In this document: piece after piece, positions 11,837 through 22,801 of the stretch
How positions within the stretch are numbered: the stretch's first letter is position 1
Layout: the number at the start of each line of letters is the position of its first letter
Origin: Cyclina sinensis
Lineage: Eukaryota > Mollusca > Bivalvia > Venerida > Veneridae
Direction of reading: 5' to 3'
Assembly (NCBI GenBank): GCA_012932295.1
Contig: JAAONU010000010.1
Coordinates: 20,224,047-20,288,046, forward strand
Length of the DNA stretch: 64,000 nucleotides
The notes under the pieces: model-generated
Databases searched by the model: none
The model's input: the letters and a program-made list of their open reading frames with translations, nothing else
Told to the model about the DNA's origin: nothing
Made by a program: the position numbers and the translations under genes

Positions 11837-12335
11837 ACAAGAGGGCCATGATGGGCCATGGATCGCTCACCTGAGTAATCAGGAAACGTCAAAAGCAATT
11901 ACATTTTCTAATTGAAGATTTGAAGGTGCCTACAAACAAAATATCTAAAATATCAGTCAATCAATAAAGGCTCTATGACTGAAAGTAAAAAAAAATATAT
12001 TATAAGCTGTGGTGACCTTGACCCAGTGACCTTAAGCCCCACGTATACGTAAGGCTAGAGGTCCATGCAAGGAACCTAAATACCAAATATCAAAGATATT
12101 AGTCTGTAAATAAAAGCACTATGAGGTAAAGTTGATAAATCTATTTTTATCCTCAGTGACCTTAACCCAAATTTAATGGAAGAGGTTCATGCAAGGTGTC
12201 TATAAACTAAATATTTAAAATATCAACCAGTCAATGAAGGCTCTACGATTGAAAGTAGAAAAATCTATTTTTAGCCTTAGTGACATTGTCCTTGACCGAG
12301 TGACCTCAAACTCCACCTAAGGGTAGAGGTTCTTG
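11837..12335. repeat. Dispersed bivalve-type repeat, ACAAGAGGGCCATGATGG family (unit 1)
   Basis: Begins ACAAGAGGGCCATGATGGGC, then ATCGCTCACCTGAGTAATCA, followed by three degenerate ~140 bp sub-blocks with TGACCTTGACCCAGTGACC, AGAGGTCCATGCAAGG and CAATAAAGGCTCTA words. From memory this combination is widespread in bivalve genomes. Non-coding. Confidence 0.6.
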
Positions 12336-12341
12336 TTGTAT

Positions 12342-12410
12342 TTTGACACCAAAGTGCGTTATACAGGTGCAATGTTTAACATCAGACAAACCATCGCACT
12401 TTGGGGTCAT
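12342..12410. repeat. Inverted repeat, CACCAAAGTGCG / CGCACTTTGGGG (unit 1)
   Basis: Arms GACACCAAAGTGCG (12345-12358) and CGCACTTTGGGGTC (12395-12408) differ at one base and enclose 36 bp. Together with 12857-12950 they form a cluster of one motif in both orientations, as if from small MITEs or the ends of one decayed element. Confidence 0.65.
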
Positions 12411-12856
12411 GAAATTAAATCAATAAAAATGAATTTTAGTGATATTTTAAAGTAATATCTTGTAGTTAATGCCAATGGTAAACTAAAAATAAGGAATGAA
12501 GTAGGCGAAATGAATTAAGTCGGATAACAATAGCAGACAACAGATTATTTTATTTTACTTTACACTTTAAATAGTGTGTTTATATAGTCACGGTTTTCGT
12601 GATATTTAAAGTGGTAAAATTCATAAAACATTAAACATTTACATTTAATAAGCAACAAATATAATGTTTTTATTTTTTGAATTACTGCTACATCAGAATT
12701 TTAATGGCACTTAGCAAGATTATTTGATTGCACAGTCATGTATCTAAGTATCGACCGTCATCTTGAACTCCACCTTAAATAATTCAAGGTTTCAGATCGA
12801 AAGTAAGTCAGTACTCAGTATTTCAGCAGAAATCAGTTGACACCTTCAGAACTTTG

Positions 12857-12950
12857 GAACCCAAAGTGTGTTGATATGTACCATATTAACGCACTTTGGG
12901 GTTCATTTCTCGATTTTGACCCCAAAACGCGTTTGACCCCAAAGTGCGTT
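12857..12950. repeat. Inverted repeat cluster, CCCAAAGTGNGTT motif (unit 1)
   Basis: GAACCCAAAGTGTGTT (12857-12872) pairs with AACGCACTTTGGGGTTC (12889-12904) with 16 bp between; a further forward ACCCCAAAGTGCGTT lies at 12936-12950. Same motif as 12342-12410. Confidence 0.65.
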
Positions 12951-13418
12951 GTGAAAGTGCGGTGTTACGTCTTTAGACATTATAAAGAGTGTTTACTGAA
13001 GCAATATACGAAGGATGATCCAAATTATGTAGACTTTTGCTGTTGCTTAAACAGAGGTGGTTAAATTTATTAATTCATAATTCTGAAATAAATCGGAACA
13101 TTTAATAAAACAGGCTAGTTAATAAAATTATATATTTAGTAAATTACGCAAAAGCGCCGGGCAGTTTTATAAGAATGGTAACGTGTATGCCGCACACGCC
13201 GTTTTTGTGTCTTGTGAAGTTATATATGTTTCAATAAACAAAATATACATGACTGTGTGAAAAGCGCCAAACTTAAGCACAGAACGGTGTGTAGATGACG
13301 TTATGCAAAAGTTTGAAGTAATTTGAACGTGGTGATTTAAAAACAACAACATCCATAGTTCGATATTACTAGCGTTACTTATGTTAAATATCGTCGTCAG
13401 ACCCGCGCGAAATCTGAA

Positions 13419-14149
13419 CAACCATAAAGTTCAGCCATGGTCTCGGAAAGACACCAACCCAGACACTGAAAATGATTGAATCGACCAATAGGGAATATTT
13501 AGTGAGCAGGTCACTTGTATTCAAACGGCACCATCGGTTTTCTGATGGCCAGGACAGCTTCGAAGAATTAGACGAACAAGAAAGTCGTGGAAGAAAGAAA
13601 CAGTATCGCGAGATAATAGTGACGTCAATTCGTGATGCGCTGGACTCTGACAGACGACTGACGATAAGAGCGGTTTTACGTGGGTTATGGCACCATACAT
13701 AGGATACTGACAGTCTAAAATGTCAGAGGTAATTCCAATGTATCATATTTATCTGTTACCAATAATTATTGATAGCATATTTTTATTAAATAGAGTGAAT
13801 CTATAAATATAGTTTAGTGTGTGTTGAACATTAATTTCTTATCGTTTTCATGCGTTTCTAAGTGATGTATTTTGAAACGCATTAAACAAATAGTTCCAAA
13901 TTATCTTTATTATAAAATTTATGTATACAATTTGTATAAATGATATTTTCTGTCTAGGTTCATGCAAGATGGGTACCAGAGCAGTTGAAGGACTGTGAAA
14001 AGGAGAGGAGAGTTCGAGATTCAAGGGCATTTGTGAGAAGGATAGTCGCACAGTATGACCAGCAATGGTCTGAAGACATTTTTGAACAATGGGTTCATCG
14101 CCACCGACAATGTATAGAGTGCGATGGACATTATTTTGACAAAAAGTGA
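13419..14149 (+). pseudogene. Internally deleted mariner-like transposase with an apparent intron (unit 1)
   Basis: The plus strand encodes the N-terminal helix-turn-helix part of a mariner transposase: LGKTPTQTLKMIES, then HHRFSDGQDSFEE and DALDSDRRLTIRAV. After a frameshift comes TIHRILT and a MSE segment. At 13729 a donor (CAGAG|GTAATT) opens a 229 bp AT-rich stretch ending TTTCTGTCTAG at 13957. Directly after it the frame resumes with VHARWVPEQLKDCEKE, the usual continuation of MSE. The protein then jumps to the family C-terminus, WVHRHRQCIECDGHYFDKK, stop at 14147-14149. The DDD catalytic core, about 200 residues, is missing. It lies in GPCR intron 2, antisense to the gene. Not active. 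Confidence 0.7.
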
Positions 14150-14969
14150 AAAGATACTTGTCTACTGCACATGGTACTAATTCAGCAAACAACGTCACAA
14201 CGTCAAAGACGTCACGAAATCAACATCGACGTGCGCCGGGTTAACCGTAATGGCCATTTTATTTTGTATGTAGTTTTTTTTAAGAATAATTATTTTTTCT
14301 CTTATAATTGTAAGAACCTGCTGGACATATTCCCACTCATGTTGATGTTATTGTACAGGATACTTATATAACAGTTACAGCAAAAGTCTACATTATTTTA
14401 GATCATCCCTCGTACGTGTTCCTGAGCTTAGCTATTGCGAAAGAAACCCTAGGTTGAAAGTGAAATATACCTTTTGGAAGGTCTTCTACAAACAGGGGAT
14501 GTGCATTCTGCCAGGGCTTTTTTGAAAAAAGTTTTTTTTCTCATAGTTTTTGTTTTTGCAATTAGATTTCCAATCCCCGTATGCGCACTGTTTCAGTGCA
14601 AACTGACTCCAGTACTCTTCCTTTCTTTACAAAATTCGTCTCGATGCCTAGCCCCTTAGCTAATTAGAAATATTATTTTAGCCAAAGATAACCCATTAAC
14701 TGAAATAGTTCTGACTGAAATGCTTCTTGAAATAAAAATGTGCTTGAGCTGTCTTAGTGATTTGCAATCGTAAAACTTCGGGTATTTCCGTATGGTTCGT
14801 ATGGTCTCTTGCATAGCATAAAGGCCGAGGTGATCAGATTGAGTGATTTGCTCATGAAATATATTAATCTGAATAAAGAACGTGTGAATAGCAGGAATCA
14901 TATATTCGATCAAACAGAATTGACAGGCTAAAGTCAGTTTTAATAATTCTATTTACACGTACAACATAC
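14150..14969. other. Remaining part of GPCR intron 2 (unit 1)
   Basis: AT-rich intron sequence between the mariner remnant and exon 2; nothing recognised. Unit 2 counterpart 39172-39990. Confidence 0.4.
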
Positions 14970-17020
14970 CTGTTTCAAAGGTGGTAGGTTACACTCAGCA
15001 CAGTATACATTTTTGTATGGAAACCATCTTGAATGGATTTCTGTCTCATGACATAGTTCCTCTAGATCTTCATTACGCTGATGCCATATTAAAGAATCAT
15101 TTAACAAACAGTCTGCTGTGACGTTACTAGAACCAGTCTGAGGTAATTCTACGTCGGGATTACACATGAAACATGCAAAATTTTTATACACTTTGTCGTC
15201 TATTCGGTACTCAGGAAGAGATAATATGTTTTCGTCCGTACCTTTACAAACTTCATCGATAAGGCTTTCCTTGGTGGTCAGTTTTCCGGTCTGGTTACAC
15301 AATGCATAGACGGACTTGACAGTTTTATCTCTGTAAAAATAATTGACAGTTACATGCTCTGTTGTTTTTGAGAAAGGACCTTTTTCCGTACGAATGTACT
15401 TTACGCCACCTATTTTCCCTGCTTCAAACGAATCATAGGCCATATTGCATTTTCTACTTGACAGTGGGATGAAAAAGACCTTGAAGCAGAAGGTTTTGAT
15501 TGCTTTGAGCAATTGATGCATACTTAGAAACAAATCGTATTCAATATAAGTTTCACAGAGTATTTGAAAGCTAAAGAACACATCGGTGTTTTTTCTGTTA
15601 CAAGCATAACAATAAATATTCTTATACGAATTACCCGAGTTCACAGTCACAGGTATTGAAGTCAAGACGTCAGAATAGTCCTTAACCACACCACACTTCC
15701 TTACTAATATATCATCTCCGTCCATAGCTAGACAGGTGTCTATAACTCTAAATCGTCCAATGGAACCTTCAAAAAGCAACCGTTGGTCGATTTTTAGAAC
15801 ATCATTTTTCCGCGCAAGAGTTGGTAAATCTTGTGGATCGATGCATGAATAAGGTGCTTTTCGAAAGAGTAATTCAGGACAACAGGTGTCGGCTTCTGCA
15901 CATGAACTCTCACAACTGCATTGCCCACAGACTGGATTTTTGTACACTTTGAGAGTTTTGTTTCTCGTAGAACCACAATCATTCCCTGTGCCACATACAG
16001 ACATATACATGTCTTCTATATCTCTTAATTTCTTTATATCGCTAAAGAGCTCATTCTTTCTGTGAGAAGAGCGTGGATAGTTTACATATTGAAACGCCTC
16101 ACTGAATTGGTCTTGCACGATATTTTCTAAACTTGACGTCTTATTTTTACCCATAATGTCAACAGTAAACGATAATTGTGAGTTACGGTTTGAAATGTCA
16201 CTCTTTTCAGTAATGTTTAAGAAAGAAAATTCATGATTGGTAAAATATAAATGTTCACGATTACAAGTATAGCAATAAATGTTTTTGAACGGGTGAAGCC
16301 GAGTCGTCAATGGAAAAGACTGACACGCCACCATAACAGCCTCAATTCTTGAGTCGACTTGCACTGATGAATTTTTGCATTCGTTAATTAATGCAACATT
16401 TTGAATACTGCCTATGCTTGGGTTGCATATATAACAAAACGCATTTTTAAAGTCTTTGTAAGGAAGAAATAATTTCTCACAAGCCCATTCTATATCAGCG
16501 TCATAGGTATGCCAAAGTCCTGTCACATTACATGTGTTTGTGTAAGATTTGTCACTCTTATAGTGCAGGTTGCAATCAGTGACTACACTATATACAGAAT
16601 AAGGAGGTCGGAAGTATATTCTACAATTATACTTGTTGATGAAATCTTTGATTTCAGAAAGTGATCTGGAGATCGCAGCAACGTTTCCTGTAATGGCATA
16701 GGTATCACACTCAACCTCAATCGTCCAAGAAATGCAACGTTCCTCTTTGTTACATATTCCACAATACTTATTTTTATATACAAGCCCGGATGTTGTCGAT
16801 GTGCATGGTTGGATACCGGATGAACATTTTTCAACCAAGGTAGTATTACTGCGATATTCTTCCAGACATGAAGCCACCATGAATACAGACTTAGAGTCAC
16901 GTGTTGTGTAGAGTGTTGTATTTATGCACTCGTACTCGACATAGCCATGATATGTACCTGGACAAAAGTACATGATACTTCCGAAGAGGTCATACGGGGA
17001 ACAGGCACACGCTGCACATT
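14970..17020 (-). CDS. GPCR copy 1, coding exon 2: cysteine-rich ectodomain
   Basis: A single 2051 nt exon encoding residues 113-796, the extracellular region ahead of the membrane domain. It has seven copies of a [YF]KN-x2-C-x2-C module: YKNKYCGIC (194), FKNAFCYIC (303), FKNIYCYTC (357), YKNPVCGQC (472), YKNIYCYAC (578), YKNFACFMC (724) and YKNVYCAEC (781), usually followed by Asn. The fourth runs into CSCESSCAEADTCCPELL, which resembles a somatomedin-B cysteine cluster. There are many N-glycosylation sequons. The open frame continues upstream past 17020, but the acceptor TTTCAG|AATGTG is in phase with exon 1, so that extension is intron. The ligand is unknown; disulfide-stabilised binding modules are inferred. 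Confidence 0.8.
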
Positions 17021-17625
17021 CTGAAACGGATGTAAAACAACAATAACAATAAAGTTGCCTATAAAATATTACAGCAGCACGCTGTATAATAACTGTCAAT
17101 TCTTCACGAACATGTACTGGATACATTTTAATATTTTTGTTCCTTCTCGCCAACGAGATTACCCACGAGAAAAATGCTAAGATGGCTAAATTGTCATGAT
17201 TTTCACAAAAGTCAATATTAAGCAAACACGTCCGGACGTTCTAGAACAACAAAAATATTTTGATAGGTCAAAGGAGAATCAGTCAGAATATGTTGTCTGA
17301 AATACCCGGTCACATGACAAAATGGCGTACATATAGAGTGATGCAAGCTCATTATTTAAATAAAAAGATTTTCTGTTCTGTTTATTTTATATATTTTACT
17401 AGAAAGAATATGACTGTAAGCGTTATAATAACGCTGCACAAAAAATCAGATCAATCATTTATTTTTTTACACTAGAATGTAAGATCTTATCTTGTTATAA
17501 ATTTTGAGAAAGTCAAATATAAACGTTTCCATAATGAATGTTAGAAAGGCTGCTGCAGAAAATATCTTTATAATTTTAAGAATGTTTGACCAAACTTTAA
17601 ACTCCAACTTCTTTTAAATTATTAC

Positions 17626-17962
17626 CTGGAAATATCGATTTGATCGATCTGTTGAGTAAAAACTTCTTGTCGATGTCAACACCACAGGAATCTTCAAGTG
17701 GACAAATTGTTGCAAATTCCATCATCAGTTTCTTCAAATTTACATTTCTCCCAGCCCACTGAGCTAAGATCTTTTCAGTAAATGTCAGAACATCTGTTTC
17801 ATCATCATCATTGTCTTCTTTCCATGATGAGAAAGATGTTTGCACGTTGTCTTGTTGAGTTATATCATTTTTCAAACCATCATTACTTTCAGTTCCAAAA
17901 TAGTTCTGAAATAATAAAAACGCCATGAAAATTATTCGAAATAGTCCATTGAAATTTCCCAT
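17626..17962 (-). CDS. GPCR copy 1, coding exon 1: signal peptide and acidic N-terminus
   Basis: Start set at the ATG at 17962. The frame is open upstream only to a TGA at 18041-18043 with no other in-frame ATG, and this ATG directly precedes a signal peptide (residues 1-25 of MGNFNGLFRIIFMAFLLF.., hydrophobic core about 10-18). Residues 26-112 are polar, with an acidic run WKEDNDDDETD and a CPLEDSC cysteine pair. The exon ends at donor CCAG|GTAATA in phase 1 and joins exon 2 in frame. It would direct the receptor to the secretory pathway. The segment is specific to this gene and I recognise no domain in it. A later Met (residue 13) is a less likely alternative start. Confidence 0.7.
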
Positions 17963-18042
17963 TTCAAGTACCGGTTGAAAATTTGTTTCTAAAAATCCAG
18001 CCACACTTTTACAAATGTATGATACAAAATGAGCAACGTTTC

Positions 18043-20160
18043 ATTGAGAAATATGAAATTCAATCTGGAAAGGCAATTTTTATGATTGCCAGATTGAGCA
18101 GAGAATGATATTTTTATCTAATAATAAATGGATATCCGCCTAATAAAACAAAATGTTCTAGTGAGACATTACTCATTTTGCAATTATCTAAAGGTCGGCC
18201 ATTGTAAATTCATGATGACATTTGCTTTAGTTCCCCTATCTACAAAATGGACTAATAATTTAAACAAAAACAACCATAGTGCAATTACTAGAAATATTAC
18301 TGATAATCTCTAAAAAAAAATTACACGAATTGGATATAATTTATGTGTAAAGTACTATGTGATTGTTGTTTTGAAATGTTCAAAATCTAAAATTAACCGT
18401 CCTAAACTTTATGTTTACTAATAAATACGTGTTGTACTACAACATGTAATATATAATCTACACAAGAAACTACAATGGGAGTAACACTGGGGTTATAAAA
18501 CGTTATTCCTGTCAATACTACATCATACATGAGTCGCCGATGGAATTAGGTAATAAATGACAAAAAATAGTTAAAATATGGTTTTACTTCAGAGATATTT
18601 TTTTCAGAGGTGACTAATATCAAGAAAAGTTAATACGAAATGATGAACTCTGACTTAAATGCCACTCTGAACAAAAAGGCAATTTGCCATCAACGGTTAA
18701 ACCAAATCTGTAGGCTCTCGTCAGAAACCCTTGACGCTCTTTTGACGTAATCCATGGTGTATGAACTGGTTCAAAACAACTGTCATATGCGGCTTAGAAA
18801 CCGCATGGTGCGGTTTATATACAACCACACGCATCTTGTGCTTTCAAAACCGCATCATGCGTGTTTAAGACCGATTAAACCATCTTTTAAACATTTAAAC
18901 CGCCGAAACCGCATCATATGATGAAAACTATCAATTACAACTGCATACTACAATGATATAGTTTATGAGAGTCAGAATTATAGATTCATTTATGGGATAA
19001 CCAATGCCATTTGCAAACTGGCATTGCATGGCTGAGAAAATGATGATGATTTTTGCAGTTGCAAACGCATTGTAGAATTGTAAGCCCTGACAAGGAATCT
19101 GAATAGAATTACTTTTTTATCTTTTGTTGTTGTATTGTGTTAATTGCAAAGCTATTACAAGCAATGGGCATCATACAAGGTTTGTTTTCTTCGAGTTTGA
19201 TAATGTGTGTTAGATGTCATAGTCCTTCAGTATACACCTCAAACATAATAAAAGCATTCTCCATCCTATCCAAGACTAACGTTAATACAAAAATTACATC
19301 TTTGTAACAAAGGTATTGAATCAACTGAGACAAAACGTAGTCTTGCATCACATAATCAGAAAATCTTTTTAAACTTATTTTTTTGTATCCGTATTTGATA
19401 GACCAACTGATTGTTCAGCTTAATTTGTTCAAAATTATCTCATAAACTTTATAATGGACTAACGAAGAAAAGAAATCACCTTTCAAACATGTAAATATCG
19501 TGTCAAAATTGTCATAAATATATATTAATGTCTCATTCAACACTAGTCGGGAAATGAATGTGTACTCACAACCTTTGCAAACTCAATACATTGCATTGCA
19601 TTATTTACCCGGAAATGTCAGTGGGTACGAATTTTCTAATACGAATTTCTGATTCATAACAGACTAAAATATTGTACATTGAAATGCTTCAAATACATCT
19701 AGACAATCACACCCTTTGTTACATGATCTTATGATATATGAAATAGTGGGCTTATTTTGAAAACATCGAGAATGGAAACTTGGAAAGAAATAACATATTT
19801 AACACCTTTTCAAATGCAAAGTCGAAATAAAAGTGTGTATCACTTATATTGCTGCAAAGGCAGCAGAGACTATTTTGTATGACCACAAATATGGCAAACA
19901 TTTTTTTTTCAAGACAGTACTACGTAGTATGATAAAGTTATTACCTGTTTGAGCATCTTAGACCATTTACAGTAGGAATGCATAAAAACTGAAAAAGGGA
20001 ACTGACTTTTTTACAGATTTTGAGTCAGATTTAAGTTTGTAGTGCTAATTAAGTGTCATCTCTGCTTCAAATTCTTTTGATTTAAGACAAATATCCAATA
20101 GAATCCACAAGCAATAGGTAAGTTGCATTAATCCCTGTCCTAAAAGGCACAATAGGGTGT
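18043..20160. other. 5' flank of the GPCR gene and spacer (unit 1)
   Basis: Sequence upstream (minus strand) of the GPCR start. AT-rich, no clear TATA box or initiator that I would defend, and no convincing open frame. Contains the AAACCGCAT palindrome cluster at 18797-18925. Unit 2 counterpart 43106-45230. Confidence 0.4.
18797..18925. repeat. AAACCGCAT palindrome cluster (unit 1)
   Basis: Four AAACCGCAT or related words in 130 bp, some as palindromes: GAAACCGCATGGTGCGGTTT (near 18797) and AACCGCATCATGCG (near 18849). About 850 bp upstream of the GPCR start. Could be a small mobile element core or a cluster of protein-binding sites; the sequence does not decide. Confidence 0.55.
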
Positions 20161-20170
20161 ACATTAAAGG

Positions 20171-20465
20171 GAGGAGCGGATGTGGTCCAGTGATAACGCG
20201 CTGGACTGGTATACCAGGGGTCCCGAGTTCGATCCCCCGCTCCTCCACTAACATTACTAATAGTCTTTCGGATGAGACTTTAAACCGAGGTCCCATGTAT
20301 CAGTGCTATACACTGAGCATGTAAAAGAACCAGGGGTGTCTCTGGAATGAGATGCTTTCTGTATCTTGCACTACCCCCATAACATAAAATATCTAATCTC
20401 TTGAGGGGGCGTCGGTCATATGGGCAACCGGTACCGACGGTAAATAAGCTCAAATAGATAGATAG
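20171..20465 (+). mobile_element. Full-length tRNA-derived SINE with target-site duplication (unit 1)
   Basis: Flanked by the direct repeat ACATTAAAGG (20161-20170 and 20466-20475). The head is tRNA-like: GGAGGAG pairs with CTCCTCC, an A-box-like TGGTCCAGTGATAACG, a GGT anticodon-like triplet and a B-box AGTTCGATCCC. The anticodon and T stems pair poorly, so it is not a functional tRNA gene. The body has CTTTCGGATGAGACTTTAAA, which resembles the central domain of MetaSINE-type elements (name from memory). The tail ends in AAATAGATAGATAG. RNA polymerase III transcription and LINE-driven insertion are inferred from the family. Confidence 0.85.
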
Positions 20466-20748
20466 ACATTAAAGGAGTCAGGGTGCTGAGGCATTGGATC
20501 ACGTGTGATATTCATTTGAACTAATAATATATCAAGTTCAATGACACACTAACCAGCAATTGTTTTATTATAAATTTGAGGTGAATGAATATTTTTTTTA
20601 TTATACATTGTGTCTAATGTATAATAGAAAATTCAGAATGATTGAATTTCGAAATATTATCGAAACTGGGATTTATTGTACTTTAATTAGCTTTTGTGAT
20701 ATAATTTTGGTTATATTACAAACTGAAACAATTTCTACATATCCACAG

Positions 20749-20859
20749 GAAAATTACGACAGATCTAAAGTGTATAATGAAGAAGCTAAGAGACACGTTG
20801 TTGCCAAGGAGCAACTTAAACTGCAGTTTCTGATGATTTTTTTTACGAACAAAAAATAA
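20749..20859 (+). other. Possible orphan terminal exon (unit 1)
   Basis: A good acceptor (TTTCTACATATCCACAG|GAAAATT) precedes a 36-codon open stretch reading ENYDRSKVYNEEAKRHVVAK and onward to a stop; its charged composition looks more protein-like than its surroundings. No partner exon, domain or gene context was found. The same stretch is intact at 45818-45928, although the frame upstream differs there. Weak. Confidence 0.2.
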
Positions 20860-21757
20860 CAGACATTTTACACATTTTTATTCAAGTGTGAAGCGAAGGC
20901 TTGGGTAGGTATTTCTTTCACATCATTTACAAGGATTTTTTATGTTGGACCTAACTATTTTACACTGATTTTTCATTTGAGAACAAACTGAACTTCTTTA
21001 GAAATGAAATTTTCATTATTCGAATAAGGTTGCATTTCTGAAACATGTTAGCATTAACATTGATGAGACTCAATGTTTCAACAGCAGCCGTCTTGAATTT
21101 CCTTACATTTTTTTAATGAGCTACAATTTAGTATATGATTATTTTACTTTAATCAATATTTGTCATTTTAGCCCATGCAAGTAAGTTAATGCTCACATTT
21201 CACGGAACAAGGCTTTAACAGACAAGACTATGTGTATTCTCTAATTCATGACAAAACATTATCTTTAAACAATTAAAAGAATTAGTTGTTTCCAATGTAG
21301 CTTTACACATTTTTGTTTGCACCACAACACTGTAAAGGGACACAGTACTACATGCCAATACCCTTCTTAATGTTGATTAGCTCATTTTTTACCTCAGACT
21401 GGTCCTTTTCTTTCTTATGTACTTATACAAAGTAATAGTCAAGCATCTGTTTTACACTACATGTTTTAGGATCAGGGCTTGGGCAGTTTAATTCTTTCAT
21501 GTACCGGACCAAGGAATATATCCGCATTCTTCAGATAGATTTAACGGGGAATTCAATGTAATTGAAGTCTAATTATACAATGACTAAGTCAGAGATGCAA
21601 TTAATAGCTAATGAAATATCAAGGTTGTTCGAAAATGTGTGTTATTATTAGAGTTATGAAAATTATCTTATGATGTCTGTTGATTTTTTTTCTGTTGTAC
21701 GAATGAAAATTATGGCTACAGAAGTTTCTTGCTAGCACCAATTTACATACACCATTG
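20860..21757. other. Non-coding spacer (unit 1)
   Basis: AT-rich, no supported feature. Counterpart 45929-46837. Confidence 0.35.
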
Positions 21758-21767
21758 CAAAGATACT

Positions 21768-22593
21768 GAATACCGTTAGGGCAATCGTGGTTAGACGTTT
21801 TAATCCAGACGGCGACAATGCGATAGTGCGATAATGCGATGGCGACAGTGCGATAATGCGATGGCGATAATGCGATAGCGACAGTGCGATAATGCGATAA
21901 TGCGATTATGCGATAACGATTATGCGATAGTGCGATGGCGACAATGCGATAGTCATATCGTACTGTCGCCATCGCATCATCGCGTTGTCGCAATCGCATT
22001 ATCGCGTTTTCGCATTATCGTACTGATGTCATCGCATTATCGCACTGTCGCCATCGCACTATTGCATTGTTGCCATCGCATTATCGCACTGTCGCCATCG
22101 CACTATCGTATTGTCGTGTTATCGCATAATTGTACTGTCGCAATCGCACTATCGCATTGTCGACTATCGCCTTCCGGTACACATGCGCACATCGTTTTTT
22201 TTGTATGTACACAAGCGATTTTTACGAAACGAAAACAATTCCAGAAACATAAAATTACGGAATACTACGGAATACCGTTAGAGCCATCGTGGTAAGACGT
22301 TATAATCCAGAGGGCGACAATGCGATAAAGCGATGATGCGATGGTGACAGTGCGATAATGCGATGGCGATTGTGCGATAACGCGATAGTGCGATGGCGAC
22401 AATGCGATTGTCATATCGTACTGTCGCCATCGGATCATCGCATTGTCGCCATCGCACTATCGCATTGTCGCCATCGCACTTTCGCGTTATCGCACTATCG
22501 CCATCGCATTATCGCACTGTCGCCATCGCATTATCGCATTGTCGCCCAGTGGATTATAACGTCTTACCACGATGGCCCTAACGGTATTCCGTA
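21768..22593. mobile_element. Foldback-type element with arms made of TGCGAT/GGCGACA repeats (unit 1)
   Basis: Four blocks of short tandem words alternate in orientation: forward (about 21810-21955), inverted (21960-22165), forward (22310-22412) and inverted (22415-22550). The words are variants of TGCGATAA, TGCGATGGCGACA and GTGCGATA. The ends carry a longer inverted repeat: GAATACCGTTAGGGC..ATCG at 21768 and CGAT..GGCCCTAACGGTATTC at the right, with a third internal copy at about 22269. The whole is bracketed by a 9-10 bp direct repeat (CAAAGATACT at 21758-21767, CAAAAATACT at 22594-22603). This resembles foldback elements, some of which relate to Mutator-like transposons with 9 bp duplications. 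No transposase inside; open frames here are repeat artefacts. Confidence 0.75.
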
Positions 22594-22801
22594 CAAAAAT
22601 ACTTCGTGACATTGACTGTCACTAGAAAATGCATATGCTTTATCAGGAAATCTGCTGTCATATTAATCTAACAATAGCTAACCTTTTGAATTTCAAATCA
22701 GTTACTTTGAAAAAAGAAAAGTTCACCAAGTTAAACAATTTATAATTTCAATTCTACTTTGAACAATGTACTCAATAAATTTAATGGAACTAAATCTATG
22801 T

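Larger units (their letters stand above)
8718..17962 (-). other. Gene span: adhesion/Methuselah-like GPCR, copy 1 (three coding exons)
   Basis: Model: exon 1 17962-17626, intron 1 of 605 bp, exon 2 17020-14970, intron 2 of 4578 bp, exon 3 10391-8718. Donors read CCAG|GTAATA and ACAG|GTATGT; acceptors read TTTCAG|AATGTG and TTTCAG|AGAAAG. Exon 1 ends with one base of a codon that exon 2 completes (Glu). Exon 2 ends on a codon boundary and exon 3 starts on one, so the frame holds throughout: 4062 nt, 1353 residues. Intron 2 carries a SINE, dispersed repeats and a mariner remnant on the other strand. A 5' non-coding exon cannot be excluded. Confidence 0.75.

Noticed and set aside
17021..17225. 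N-terminal extension of the ectodomain open frame to 17225
   Set aside because: It starts at a non-ATG codon and is lost in unit 2. The acceptor at 17021 joins exon 1 in phase, so this stretch is intron 1.
17963..18004. Longer exon 1 beginning at 18004
   Set aside because: That codon is GTG. The first in-frame ATG is at 17962, directly before a signal peptide, with a TGA upstream.
20171..20250. Functional tRNA-Thr gene
   Set aside because: The acceptor stem pairs, but the T stem does not and the anticodon stem has a mismatch; a long SINE body and a target duplication follow.
21619..22609. Open frames with repeated ALSHYRIVAIALSP-like peptides
   Set aside because: They are translations of the TGCGAT/GGCGACA word arrays on both strands, so the peptide repeats are a by-product of the DNA repeat.
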